A stretch of 64,000 nt of DNA from Gracilariopsis chorda. Lineage: Eukaryota > Rhodophyta > Florideophyceae > Gracilariales > Gracilariaceae. Position 1 is the first letter of the stretch. Every line of letters starts with the position of its first letter. Below, in pieces: positions 21,076 to 31,734 of this stretch. The notes beneath the pieces are model-generated. The model did no database searches. It was not told where the DNA came from and saw only the letters and a list, made by a program, of their open reading frames with translations. The translations under genes were made by a program, and so were the position numbers. The stretch is taken from the NCBI GenBank assembly GCA_003194525.1, contig NBIV01000213.1, positions 52,866 to 116,865 of the forward strand, in the 5' to 3' direction.

Positions 21076-22725
21076 TTGCATTTTGACTGTGCAATGGCTG
21101 CTGAATGGCTTGCAATACAATCAAATTGTAGTGCCAGGCACTCAGCAGCAACACCAGGCTGTTCATTCGAACACGTGGCAAATTGCACTGCCCCAGTGCA
21201 GTGCATACTGAAGTTTCATTGCAGACATGCCTGCAGCAGACGTATGTACTTCACTGGTGCAGTGCCAAATGCATCTCGCTTGCTGACCCTAACCACTCTT
21301 TTGCATCCCATTCGGGCTTGGCCAATAGCGCAGTGTCGTAACCTTCTGCTACTTTGGGCACTGTTGCTGGCCTGGTACCTGGGCAAGGCCGGGCTCGTTT
21401 TTAGGTCGCCTGCTACAACAGGCATTGCAGCATCGTTGTACGAAGGTGGCCACACTTTACATAGCCTGCTCTGTCTGGGTGTAGCTGATAGGGACAGCAC
21501 AAGCAGCACTACAGCCACTTTGTCAAAGGATGGTCCCCGATCTCAACGTGCAGAACTGCTACGTGAAATACAACTGCTCGTCTTGGATGAAGCGTCCATG
21601 CTCTCACGAAAGCTCTTCCAACTCGTGTATGCGTTGCTCAAAGATGTACGCTGCAGTGGAATGGAAAACCCACCTCCGTTTGGAGGCTTGACCATCGTTC
21701 TATCCGGAGACTACTCCCAGCTGCTTCCAATGGTGCCGCAAGTGTACATGGAGGCCGAGCCAAGTGTAAATGTGAGACTAGTTTACACAAAAATTCTCAA
21801 CGAATTGCCGTGGAAGAGAGATCTGTGGACATTGTGCTCGGTTCAAGTTCTGTACCTCACCGAACAAGTACACCAAGCCAAGGATCCGTCATTTGCCTCA
21901 CTGTTACGTTCCATTGCACGCAACAAAATATCCAACAACGCTCCACTACCACTCAGATCTACCGGTGGCATGCAAACCGCCTATCAATTCCTGTGGAAGT
22001 GGCTCACAACACGACGCAAGGAGGATGTGGATTTCAGCAAAATGCTCATTGCCTCCACAAACCAGTTGGTCAACGAACACAATGCGGCAGCGCTCGATCT
22101 ACTTCCTGCTGAACGCTTCACTCTTCCGTCAGCTACAACAGTACAACCTGATCGTGGACAGTATCCAGAGTCTGACTTCGCCAGTTCTATCGTCCCCGAG
22201 TTTGCATATCAGTATGCGCCTACTGGAGTACCGCCTCATAACTTGGATTTGAAGATCGGTGTGCCAGTTATGGTCATTCGGAACGTGCTGCATCCCACTG
22301 TGGTCAACGGAACGCTGTTCTTAGTCGTGCGTGTCGATCAATTTACGATGCAGGTGGCTCGATTCGACGAGAACGGACAGGTGCTGGAACGACAGCTCCT
22401 GCATCGTATCGACTTCGAGTTTTCTTTCGCAGACATTCGCATGATTCGAAGGCAGTTCCCCATTCGTCTTGCATTTGCAGCTACAGTTCGCAAAAAACAG
22501 GGAAAAACCTTGGATGGCTGGGTTATGGATGTACGATCCAACTTCTTCTGCGCCAGTCAGTTTTATGTCACATTGTCACGCGTTCGAAGGAACGACCATG
22601 TGCTACTCCTGCATGACCCACAACTTACATCCACAAATGCGCACACAATTCATCCCATGCCTGTGGCCATCGCCAACTTAGTGCTGCCTGAAGCCATTCA
22701 GTTCTGCATCGCTCCACAACCATAA
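21076..22725 (+). CDS. PIF1-like helicase, N-terminally truncated
   Basis: Open frame of 549 codons from a TTG; the first ATG, at about 21094, may be the start. The C-terminal two thirds are a PIF1-family superfamily 1 helicase: ATTGIAASLYEGGHTLHSL (motif Ia region), LVLDEASML (Walker B, around residue 170), LSGDYSQLLPMVP (motif III), VRKKQGKTLDGW and FYVTLSRVRRNDHVLLL (motifs V and VI). The Walker A loop that should precede motif Ia is missing; this segment instead continues into repeat-derived sequence. The ORF is therefore uninterrupted but probably non-functional. PIF1-type helicases are common in Helitrons, but no Rep domain is seen here. Confidence 0.75.
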   Translation: MHFDCAMAAEWLAIQSNCSARHSAATPGCSFEHVANCTAPVQCILKFHCRHACSRRMYFTGAVPNASRLLTLTTLLHPIRAWPIAQCRNLLLLWALLLAWYLGKAGLVFRSPATTGIAASLYEGGHTLHSLLCLGVADRDSTSSTTATLSKDGPRSQRAELLREIQLLVLDEASMLSRKLFQLVYALLKDVRCSGMENPPPFGGLTIVLSGDYSQLLPMVPQVYMEAEPSVNVRLVYTKILNELPWKRDLWTLCSVQVLYLTEQVHQAKDPSFASLLRSIARNKISNNAPLPLRSTGGMQTAYQFLWKWLTTRRKEDVDFSKMLIASTNQLVNEHNAAALDLLPAERFTLPSATTVQPDRGQYPESDFASSIVPEFAYQYAPTGVPPHNLDLKIGVPVMVIRNVLHPTVVNGTLFLVVRVDQFTMQVARFDENGQVLERQLLHRIDFEFSFADIRMIRRQFPIRLAFAATVRKKQGKTLDGWVMDVRSNFFCASQFYVTLSRVRRNDHVLLLHDPQLTSTNAHTIHPMPVAIANLVLPEAIQFCIAPQP

Positions 22726-22839
22726 TCATATTTCTTGCGTTCTTCATTCATTGAATTAAACTACTTGCTTTTCTGCTTTTGCATTCTCCACCCTTTTTTT
22801 CTTCTCACCGCTGTTTATCACTCCTCCATCGCGACCTGC

Positions 22840-23820
22840 AGTGCCGCGCGCTGCCGAAGGCCGCTTCTACTTGTCTCAACACCTCAATCTTAATGATTTG
22901 CTCATGTATGAGGGAGGTGTTGTTGAATGACGGGAGGCGTTGCGCCACAAAATCGCTTTGCACGCTTCAGTTTGCGCATGCAAAAGGCCCATTTGGCGCA
23001 ACGCCTCCCTACCATTTAAAATTCAGCACCAGCAGCAGCAGAAAAGCTTGCTGTTTACTGACTGGCAGTCCCATAATGACTGTAGTGCAAGCCTGGTACA
23101 CAAAGCAACGTGTCGTGCTTTCTTTTCATTGGCTGGCACTGCAGTCAATTTAGGAACCTAAACACAAACTTCTACGGCTCCATCTACTCTAGGCACCGCG
23201 GTGCCCCGTGGTTCTACGAGCGGTATTGCGAGCGCAAGCGAGAAAAGTGCTCGGAGAGCCTCCGAACGCTACTAAATACACAAAGCTACAAAAACAACGC
23301 GGCGCGCACCGCCACGCATGGTTTAAGGCTGTTTCGACTTGTTTCTAATCTCAACACCCCACTCTTAATGATTTCCACATGTATGAGGGGGGTGTTGTTG
23401 ACTGACGGGAGGCGTTGCGCCAATAAACCGCCCTGTATGCCTTTCTACGCGCATGCAAAACTCCCATTTGGGGCAACGCCTCCCTACTACTTAACAAATT
23501 CAGCAGCAGCAGCAGTAGCAAAGCTTCCTGCTTACTGGCTGGCACTACCATAATGACTGCAGTGCCATCCAGTTACACAAAGCAACGTGTTGCACTTTCT
23601 CATCATTGGCTGCCACTGCAGTCAATTTCGGCACCTCGATACAAACCCCTATCACTTTACCTACTCTCAGTGCCGCGGCACTCCGTAGTTCTACGAGCGC
23701 TATTGCGAGCGCAAGCGAGCAAAGTGCTCGGAGAGCCTCCGAACGCTACTAAATACACAAAGCTGCAAACAGAACGCGGCGCACAGCGGCGCCCACGGCA
23801 AAAGGCCGTTTCCACTTGTC
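22840..23820 (+). repeat. Right array: partial unit plus two ~470-bp units, inverted relative to the left array
   Basis: A fragment at about 22840-22873 is followed by full units at about 22874-23349 and 23350-23820. They carry the same internal palindromes and triplet run as the left array, on the opposite strand. Unit 1 at left and the last-but-one unit at right share a stretch around the GGGAGG repeat that is nearly identical, which suggests recent exchange between the arrays. Confidence 0.88.
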
Positions 23821-26800
23821 TAACCTAACTAAGGATTTGTGCGACAACGACCTTTGCACCCCTTAAGAAATTTGTAAAATGCACGATTTCGTTTTTTTGG
23901 CGCAAACTGCTCCAGCACCTAACATCGTGCTTCACGTTTATTTTTTGAGCCTTTTGGTTCGACAACTTTTTGCCCCAATGAAAATCAATCGTTTTGGACA
24001 ACCAAAACGTTTGATTCTCAGGTTTGTGACCGCTCAAGCTCCGGCCCTTTGACTCTTTCCTGCAGGCAAGATGCAGACGTCACAACTGCAGGAAAGAATG
24101 GTAGGGCCGAAGGCCCTTCTTACCCTTGTTTCTCCAATAAATGTTCATTCCAATTAGCGGCTAATTATTAGCCCATATTTTTGAAGCTAAAGCTCAATAG
24201 ATCGAAGTGTGGTGAGTTAGGCAATGCGCATTTGCGCCGCCGCTGCCTTGACAACCAACGTGTTACCATACTTTTTCAGAAAACAGCGGGAAGAAACTCT
24301 CGACCTTGCCGTCGCCATCGTCGTCGTGGCCCTGCACGCCCGCTCTTTTATAGTGGGATTTCAAGGAACGCAGAAGATGATTTATTTCCGCGCTGCCGTA
24401 GGCGGGTTGCTAGATCGCACTGGTGGATGATGACTTGGCATCAACCAGCACAGGATACGAGGTCCTAGCTCTCGGTCTGCAACGGCGACGATCGTTCTCC
24501 CTCGATAACCGTCGCCGCCGGCACGTCTTCTTGGCGTTCTGTGTTCTTGCGATACGGTTTTCTTTTCCCGCCCTTCCCTCCCCGTAGGAGCAGTGAGTCC
24601 TTCTGGGACTCACTGAACGCGTCAGGCTGTTTCCTTTTGGTGTAGCAGAGCACATGGCTCTTGTGGCTCTGTGTCTCCTACACTACCCAAACAATGAAGA
24701 TCTAGCATTGAGCTAAAACGGAGAAGGACAATAATGCTCAGTATCCTACATACTACGCTGTTCTCACCCGGCACTTTCGGTATTACAAGGCTGCTTCAGA
24801 CTACTGGCCGCTTTTTCGCTTGAGAGGGCTTGCTGGCGCAACTGAGCGGGACTCAATAGTCACGTTGGTCTGACTAAATTTGTACGAAACTGTTCGCCGA
24901 TGCAGCATTGACGTATCTTCCTCAGAAACTGGACTGTTCACGATGAAGGTTTTGTTCGCGAAGTCATTTCTGCGTGATCTGAAAGCGAAAGATGATTGAC
25001 TTCGAGTGTATCAAGGGCACGTGGGTAAGTAAACGTCTGCTGTCGTTATTAGCACCTGTCGAATAAAGAGTCGGCAGACTCCTCAACTGCGCGCAAGAAG
25101 TGGCTACAAACGTTTATGTGTGTGTGTGTGGTTGCGGGCACGTGCCCTTAATTCCAAGGCAACGGTATTCGCTTTCTACAATTAGAATGCTAATTATCTA
25201 TTCGACGGCTAAATTCCGCTAATAGACCCAATCGCATCTCCATTTGGCTTCCTCATCCGGCGTACCTTTGTAGTGTTTTATAGCCTTTTCGGGTTTATGT
25301 TTGCTTGTTATCATGCCGTGATTATTTCACACATCGCGTAAAGGTTATTAAATTGGCAAAAAGGCCCCAAGAGATGATGATGAATTAGTTGCTGGATGGT
25401 TGATGACTGTTTCTACCGCCACTATGTCTATCGCTTAAATACATTTTCAGTCATATTCTCCTGCAGATCATAGTATTTTGCGCAGTAGTCCTTACCGTCA
25501 CTGTAAAGAGATGTTGATGATATTTTTGTTCCAACTTTTTTCTCAAAGACTTTTTAGAAGCCTTCTGGCACTATTCAAGAATTCTACAAGAGAAGCGCCT
25601 TCGTCGTAGCTCTAATCTCAGCAAGCGATGGCGCTGCTTCTCAATCTGCGCTACTACTGCATTGCCATTCTTCGAACTGCCGAACTTTCTCATCAACTGC
25701 GCTGTCATTCAAGGTACTGCGGCATGGCCCGTTGGCGCCCGCATAATCCCTTGCGCCTCCTCGGTCTCATGCCTGTTCCAATAGTGTAACGACAGGCCGT
25801 ACGGCATCGGCTTGGAGTGGACATATTGACCATTGTACCACTAATGCTGTAGAAACGATACGATGAAGGGTCTAGTTGGTCCGTCTAGGAAACGCAAGGC
25901 TTCTTCTTCTTCTATAGTGTTCTACTGCTACCATCGACACCTCTAGAAGATGCTTACTCCATCTAATCGGAGACACAGGCTTGCATGAAGCTTGCGGACT
26001 GACTTCGTCGCCTCGCAGTTACATCTGTGTTACAACCATCCAAAAAATTCTCTGACGACCGCTCAAGCCCGCGCTGACTTCAAATACTGTTGCAGCAGCC
26101 CCTGTTGCACTCGCCAGTCGTAGCAACCGTGACACACGCAACCACAGAAAATATCAGACATTCGCTCTCGAACCGAAAGCCTAAACCCAAACCAGCTCCT
26201 CTGCTGTTTTTCCACACGTTGACTGTCGTGTTGAACGTGAATTGGGTGTTCAGATTAGGTGTTCAAGAATTCAGTAGCTCATAAGATTGCTCGATAGAGG
26301 AGCATATGTGTCCAGTTTGGGATTTTTCAATCTGGGTGCATGACACGTAAGTAGTTGATTGCAGAGACGTTGCGGAAGGCTAGTCCTCCCGGATAGAGTA
26401 TTTAAGGTAGCTGAGTAAACCCCGAAGAACGGACAGCGGTCTGATTGAACTTGCACTAGCCTCTTGTGCTCCCAGCAAACCACCACATTGACTATACCCC
26501 TTTGTCGTTCACAGTATCTACTGCCTGCAAACGCTTTGTGGGGCATGGCTTGTCAAGATTATGGCTACAACCTTCTCTGCCAGGGTATCTCTGCTTTACT
26601 CTTCAGATATTTGCTTATCCTACGACGATTTACTGTTCAAAACGATTCACCGTGCGGTGTATCAGAGCATTAGAAGCCCATGCCTGCTCTCTGTGTTCTA
26701 TTTCTAGGTGGCCTGGTGGTGTTCGTTATATTTTAGCATTGGCGCATTATGTTCATGAATTTCTGCAAAAGACCAGTTGCTGAAGCGAGAGATTAGCGCC

Positions 26801-27292
26801 GTGCCGGAATCCTCTGAAGAGGGAGGAGGGATACTCGGATGACACCATTTAGGGTAGATTGCTAGCCGCTACCCATAACCCTTTACCAAGCGCACAAGGG
26901 TAAGTTAAAAGTCCGCGTGTATATGACGGACAAGTGCTCTGCACGCATTCCAGCTCATTGTCATCACGTGTAACAACTTACAATGCATCACACATGTCCT
27001 GTTCCTATCATACAAATTTGAAATAATCTACAATCATTACAGTCCTGCTCCTGTCTATCTGAGTGGCAAGGGTATTGTAATCCTTCAGTTCATCTCACCC
27101 TTGTCCGTCTCGATCACCATATATATTGTCTATTGGATAACCCTTCTAACACTTACCAATATCTAGCTACAGAAAAGATGAGCACCCGACTCACAGTCAA
27201 GACCCTCCAACCGTTCGCTTCAAACCGGCTATTCTGAAGCCCAACAATCTCGCTGATGAGCTCCTCCTTGGCCACTATCCCCTCTCATAGTC
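23821..27292. other. Gene-poor region
   Basis: About 3.5 kb with only short, unremarkable open frames. A perfect hairpin lies at 24054-24097 and a short TG run near 25117. TATA-like ATATATAT near 27120 could serve the gene that starts at 27293. No element sequences are recognised. Confidence 0.5.
24054..24097. repeat. Perfect 12-bp inverted repeat
   Basis: TCTTTCCTGCAG (24054-24065) and CTGCAGGAAAGA (24086-24097) are exact reverse complements around a 20-nt loop. Confidence 0.8.
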
Positions 27293-28546
27293 ATGTCTCG
27301 AAAGAATACTTTGATCGTTGTCCTCCTTCTGCCCGTCCTCGCAGTAGCGACGGACTGCGGACCCGGTAACCGTTTTACCTATGGAAGATGTTTGCCGTGT
27401 CCCACTGGAACCTTTCAGACCGCCGCTGATGCGACGACATGTGACCGATGCAATTACACTCAGTACACCCTAGGCCCCGGCTCAACTTCCTGTCTAGAAT
27501 GTCCACCCACCCTCGTGCGCACATTCAATGGAACCTGCGGATGTGCTTCAGGTATGGCTTTCAATCCCTCTACTCAACGATGTGAATCAAATTGCCGTCC
27601 TGGTTTTCGTTTCTTGGGAATTTTTGCCGCTGCAATAGGGAGAGTGGGGTGTAAAACATGCCCTGCTGGAACATATCAACCGCTTGTAGGACAAACCGAG
27701 TGTCTACCCTGTCCGGTAGGTGAATTCTCTCCGTGGGGAGCCTCCTCTTGCTGGCGCTGTCCTCCTGGTCAAGGCTTGATTGTATCCGGATCTCTTGAGT
27801 GTGGAACATGCCCTCCAGGCCGATATCATTCCAAAACATACTGCGAACAATGTCGAACCAACACGTTCAAGTCCGTTGAAGGTATTCAAGAATGCACTCC
27901 GTGTGAACCGGGCTCCACCTCAGATCCTGGTGCTACCCGATGTGAAAGCTGCCCTCCAGGGACGGCTCGTATGAGAGACGGTACATGCGGCACATGTCAG
28001 CCCGGGTTTTTTTACAACATGTATAGCAGAGGGTGTTTTGAGTGCACTATTGATCGATTCACTAGCACTGTTAATGTGCTCCAAGAATGTGAGGTCTGTC
28101 CTGAGGGTTCTCGCGCGCCGTCGGGATCGTCCAGGTGCGTGTCCTGTCCAGCAGGAACGAATCTATTGCGCAACTTGACTTGTGCCACATGCCCTCCCGG
28201 AATGCTTTACGCTAAATACGGGTATCGTTGCTTTGGGTGTAACTGGAATAAGTTTTTAGATCGCCAGTTGGGCCAATGTCGTCAATGTCCGGATGGATCT
28301 TTCTCCCGTCCTAACACAGAGAGCTGTTTCACTTGCCCACCCGGACAGGCACTGATTCGCAGCAGTAGCCAGTGTGGAACTTGTCCGCCTGGACAAGGAT
28401 ACAGTTGGTATGATCTGAATTGCTATACCTGTTTTGAATCATATATCAAACCAGACTGGGGATTACAAGCTTGCACACAATGCCCGAACGCAATGGACTC
28501 CAACCCGGAACGGATGGCTTGCATTGCGCGAAACGCGGAGAAGTGA
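27293..28546 (+). CDS. Secreted cysteine-rich protein with ephrin-receptor-like (GCC2/GCC3) repeats
   Basis: Intact single-exon ORF of 417 codons from ATG 27293. Residues 1-20 form a typical signal peptide: basic start, hydrophobic core LIVVLLLPVLAVA, then an Ala-Thr-Asp cleavage region. The rest is made of about seven repeats of 40-50 residues with CPPG or CPAG, a spaced C-x2-C pair and an aromatic residue, the pattern of the ephrin-receptor/GCC2_GCC3 and TNFR-like cysteine-rich families. No transmembrane helix is seen, so it is probably secreted or wall-associated. Its partner is unknown. It is one of only two clearly intact host-type genes in the window. Confidence 0.85.
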   Translation: MSRKNTLIVVLLLPVLAVATDCGPGNRFTYGRCLPCPTGTFQTAADATTCDRCNYTQYTLGPGSTSCLECPPTLVRTFNGTCGCASGMAFNPSTQRCESNCRPGFRFLGIFAAAIGRVGCKTCPAGTYQPLVGQTECLPCPVGEFSPWGASSCWRCPPGQGLIVSGSLECGTCPPGRYHSKTYCEQCRTNTFKSVEGIQECTPCEPGSTSDPGATRCESCPPGTARMRDGTCGTCQPGFFYNMYSRGCFECTIDRFTSTVNVLQECEVCPEGSRAPSGSSRCVSCPAGTNLLRNLTCATCPPGMLYAKYGYRCFGCNWNKFLDRQLGQCRQCPDGSFSRPNTESCFTCPPGQALIRSSSQCGTCPPGQGYSWYDLNCYTCFESYIKPDWGLQACTQCPNAMDSNPERMACIARNAEK

Positions 28547-29268
28547 GTTAAATGAAGCTTACCTCTTAAACTTTGCTAAAATGAATAGTCCAAGTACTCG
28601 AATTTCGAGTTAGATGGGATGGACAAAATGAGTCCCTCGATGCTAAGAACAAGAGATTACTCTAGATATGTTCAGATTATGACTCTATGTTTCTGTCTTC
28701 TGAGCTAAACTGGAAAGATTCGACTCCATTGGATACTCGGTATGCACTCGAGGATGGGAGTGTAGAACGTACCACAGGTTTCTATCAAATACAAAATAGT
28801 TAAAACAATAACTGTTTGCTCACATCTTCTTTATCATGAGTCATGATTCGTGACATCGTATCAGGTTTACCTGCGTATGTTTGTCCAATATGTAAATTAG
28901 ATACATCCACAAAAATTTAACCATATCTGTGATACTGTTTACTCTCACACAATTGTATTCGACAGCACTGCTAAATGTCAAAGTACCTCTTGTTCCAACC
29001 TTATTCGTGACTGTGGAGTACGTTGCGACAATGTGGAGGATGACGGACAGCTTTGCCGGAAATAGATATCATCGTATCCTTTGATGGAAATTAAAGGCCT
29101 TTTACAACCCTTTCGGGAGTGTTGACTAGTGTGGTCATTTTCATGTGCCGAAATAGTTACAAGTGCTCCCCTTTTGGGAGGCAGTGGACCAGGCAGCGGT
29201 CTCGGATAAACCACATTAAATGGTAAAATTTGACGACAATGTCTTAGTCACCAAAACAACATTAGATA
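28547..29268. other. Intergenic stretch between the cysteine-rich gene and the copia element
   Basis: AT-rich, no recognisable gene. It presumably contains the 3' end of the cysteine-rich gene transcript. Confidence 0.5.
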
Positions 29269-29273
29269 AACAA

Positions 29274-29668
29274 TGTGAGATTTAGGTGAGATTTAGGTGA
29301 TATTTAGGAGTCTCACCTCTTACAAGAGATGTATCTATTTTGCGTGAGAACTGGTCTGACGTTAGTACCTGTGTGGACAAGTGCGTGTCCGTTGTAAATT
29401 TGGGCATATGCGTGTCGTTCTCTGCTGATTGTTATTGATTCCACTTGGATGGTGAGCTGGTTACATGGACTGCAGAATATCTGAGTTGGAGCCGCTCACA
29501 AGTAGTCGGTTGCAAAGCATATAAATACCGGTGGCAGTTCTCCGATAACACGAGAACCAAGAGAAGAAGAGAGACGAAGGTAAAAACGTCGAGTTCTACC
29601 GCCGTGTAGTAAACCAATTGATATCCGATCCATAAACCCAACGTCGTGCCTAGTCATAACTTTTAATT
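29274..29668 (+). repeat. Copia-1 5' LTR
   Basis: Starts TGTGAGATTTAGG with tandem copies of GAGATTTAGGT and ends TTTTAATT directly before the primer-binding site. It is 65 bp longer than the 3' LTR, mainly because of a block at about 29353-29409 missing from the 3' copy. Confidence 0.88.
29517..29527 (+). promoter_or_regulatory. TATA-like box in the Copia-1 LTR
   Basis: CATATAAATAC occurs in the middle of the LTR, the usual place of the retrotransposon promoter, and is conserved in the 3' LTR near 40099. Confidence 0.5.
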
Positions 29669-29681
29669 GTTATGGGCCCAG
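29669..29681 (+). promoter_or_regulatory. Copia-1 primer-binding site for the anticodon region of initiator tRNA-Met
   Basis: GTTATGGGCCCAG lies directly after the 5' LTR. It is the exact complement of the initiator tRNA-Met anticodon arm (CTGGGCCCAUAAC in many eukaryotes). Priming from an internally cut initiator tRNA-Met is known for Drosophila copia. The ATG in this site is also the likely gag start codon. Confidence 0.8.
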
Positions 29682-30600
29682 AAAGTTCTTCATCTGATCT
29701 GCCGACGCGTCCCCGTTTTTCGTGGGACATCCGAAATGTTCCGTGGACCGACAGAAAAGGGGCGTCAAGAGCAGTACGCGAATGCCTTTTCGCTTTGGCA
29801 AGCCTTCCAAAAGACTTTGGCAGACTCGAACGATAACAAGATCCGACCAGGTGTTCAAGGTATCATGCTTCTTTCCCAGCTCTTTGGCCGAGCCCGTGAT
29901 ATCTGCAAGGCGATACAAGCAGAAACCATCCGATCCGAATCCGGTGCGCAAGCTATAGTCGATGCACTGTACAAGAGAGATCCACTGGCTGTAGTTTCTG
30001 ATGTCTATCAGGATTTCTTGGCGCTTCTGAATACGAAAAGGAATGCCAATGAGAGCTTCAAGAACTTTGAGTCGCGCTTCCAAGCGCATGTTTCCAGAGT
30101 TAACGCTCACGGATCAGAAGCTAAGCTATCAGAGGCACTGGTGGCCTTTACTCTGCTGGCCAATTCCAATGTTGACAGTAACCAGCGCGTTTCTGTACTA
30201 GCAAACTGTGCACCGAAGGAGTCTTCCTTCACATCTACGTCTAGCACAAATCAGTTTCTGAAGGCAGTATCTTACGAATCAATTGCGTCCGTACTGCGTC
30301 AGTGCGACAAAGTTTGAGCTTCTCCCAGCTCTTCGCAATCAAACAATCTGTCTTCAAATGCATTCTTTACTACACCTCCGCGATCACGAAGTGGCAGACC
30401 AACGCAAAAGCAACGCAGAACCCCTGAACAGATTATGGAACCCAAGCAGAAGACCAAGTGTAATCGCTGCAGTAATTACGGACATTGTGCTAATGATCAT
30501 CGCCGTGACGGGTCACTTAAACAGGGTTTTAAGGCTCTCTATGCACCTATGCATGCGGAGAGAGGCCACAATAATGTTCTCACATTCAATATGGCAACCC
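29672..30600 (+). pseudogene. gag: Copia-1 gag
   Basis: The likely start is ATG 29672 inside the primer-binding site; its frame reads RPRFSWDIRNVPWTDRKG, then a one-base shift near 29756-29763 leads into the frame used from there on. That frame carries the helical capsid-like region to about 30310, TGA 30315-30317, and a zinc knuckle near 30450-30500 written C-x2-C-x4-H-x4-H (CNRCSNYGHCANDH), with His in place of the last Cys. The product would package element RNA. Two lesions make it a pseudogene, and gag and pol are one continuous frame downstream. Confidence 0.8.
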
Positions 30601-31501
30601 TGAGTGAAATGCGCTGTGCGGCTGATCACATAAGGGGATCTGATGGGCCATTGTTAGACAATGCTGCTCCCTATAGCGGCATTGGAATGGCAGAGCTCAA
30701 GCTAATCAAGAATCTCGTCTGCCCAGATTGGGACGGATCACTCGATCCACTCCCACCTTCCGTAGCTGACAAGACACACTGGCAGTATGGCTCAGGTTCG
30801 CATCGTAGTGAGCCTAGAGCCATTCTTGGCTCGATTGTTCTCTCTGGACAATCAGACAAAGGTGACGTCGTGAAAATCAGACATTTGGTAATTGAAGGAT
30901 CATCACAGTGGGTCATTGGTCGTAACGTCACGAGTCGATGTGACATTTTGCACATGAATGGCAACATACTCAGGCTACCACCAGCCAGCGAAGATCAAGC
31001 TCCCAGTACTATTTTTCTTGTCGATGTAGACATGCATACCTACATTCCACACTCTGCTTTCACGTTCCAAAACAAACCCCCCCCCCTGACGTCACAGAAC
31101 AAGTCTGTTCTGTTATGTGCGACTGCTTGCATCGATCCAGGATTGTCCGTAAGGCCGTGGAGAGAATTGAAGAAAGTAGTCGACAAGGTGCACCAACATG
31201 TATGTGGCCACTCCACGTATACGGACATCAAAACACTTCTCAAAAGAAATGGGCTATGGAATGATCAAATTGATGGCTAACTTACAAGGATATTGGAGGA
31301 CTGTACGGTTTGCCTAACAACTGCCAAGCCGAAGGCTTCTCACAAAGTTTCACTCAGCAGCATGAGCCGGGGTTTCAACCAAGTTTTTTGTGTTGATCAT
31401 ATGTACCTTGACCAGTACTGCGTCATGCACATCATGGACTCAACCTCTCGGTATTAAACCGGTGCAGTAGTTGAGAACGCCTCGATGGAACATGCCATTT
31501 A
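30601..31501 (+). pseudogene. Copia-1 protease and 5' half of integrase
   Basis: Continues in the gag frame. The protease active site reads LLDNAAPYSGIG near 30650, with D-N-A-A in place of the usual D-S/T-G-A; a DN-type motif is what I recall for the GalEa group. The integrase zinc finger (H-x3-H..C-x2-C) lies near 31190-31310 and the first catalytic Asp in VDHMYLD near 31395. TAA 31278-31280 and TAA 31455-31457 interrupt the frame. It is split at 31497-31501 by the Gypsy-2 insertion, whose target duplication is ATTTA. Confidence 0.8.
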
Positions 31502-31704
31502 TTCAACAAGGGATGTAAGGTAATGGCAACTGGGTCGATGGCCCTTTTTACTGAGCCTCTACTGCTCTGCTGTGGGCTCTTAAATACGCCCCCATACCTA
31601 TCCCTTCGCGCTCGTTCGCATATCGTCAACACAGTCCTAATTACGCGACCGTTTTCATCACTGTGTCAGCGCCCCTTTGGAGGCATTCAAAGTGCTCTGT
31701 TGCA
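31502..31704 (-). repeat. Gypsy-2 3' LTR
   Basis: On the minus strand it begins TGCAACAGAG and ends CCTTGTTGAA, so the final CA typical of LTRs is AA in both copies. Three substitutions separate it from the 5' LTR. Confidence 0.93.
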
Positions 31705-31734
31705 CCATTGTCGTCCAAGACCATTGCCGTGGCG

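Larger units (their letters stand above)
16586..23820. mobile_element. Composite with inverted terminal arrays, Harbinger transposase remnant and PIF1-like helicase
   Basis: Three tandem ~470-bp units at the left edge are matched by two inverted units and a partial one at the right edge, with another partial inverted unit inside. Between them lie a PIF/Harbinger transposase pseudogene, a convergent coiled-coil ORF and a PIF1-type helicase ORF. The outermost bases are ACAAGTGG at left and CCACTTGT at right. I see no flanking target duplication, so treating the whole as one element is an inference. The repeats may instead be independent insertions around a Harbinger element. Confidence 0.45.

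Noticed and set aside
21076..22725. Autonomous Helitron
   Set aside because: Only a truncated PIF1-like helicase is present; no Rep (HUH) domain, no TC...CTRR ends and no 3' hairpin could be found.
25110..25130. TG microsatellite near 25117
   Set aside because: Too short to be of note.
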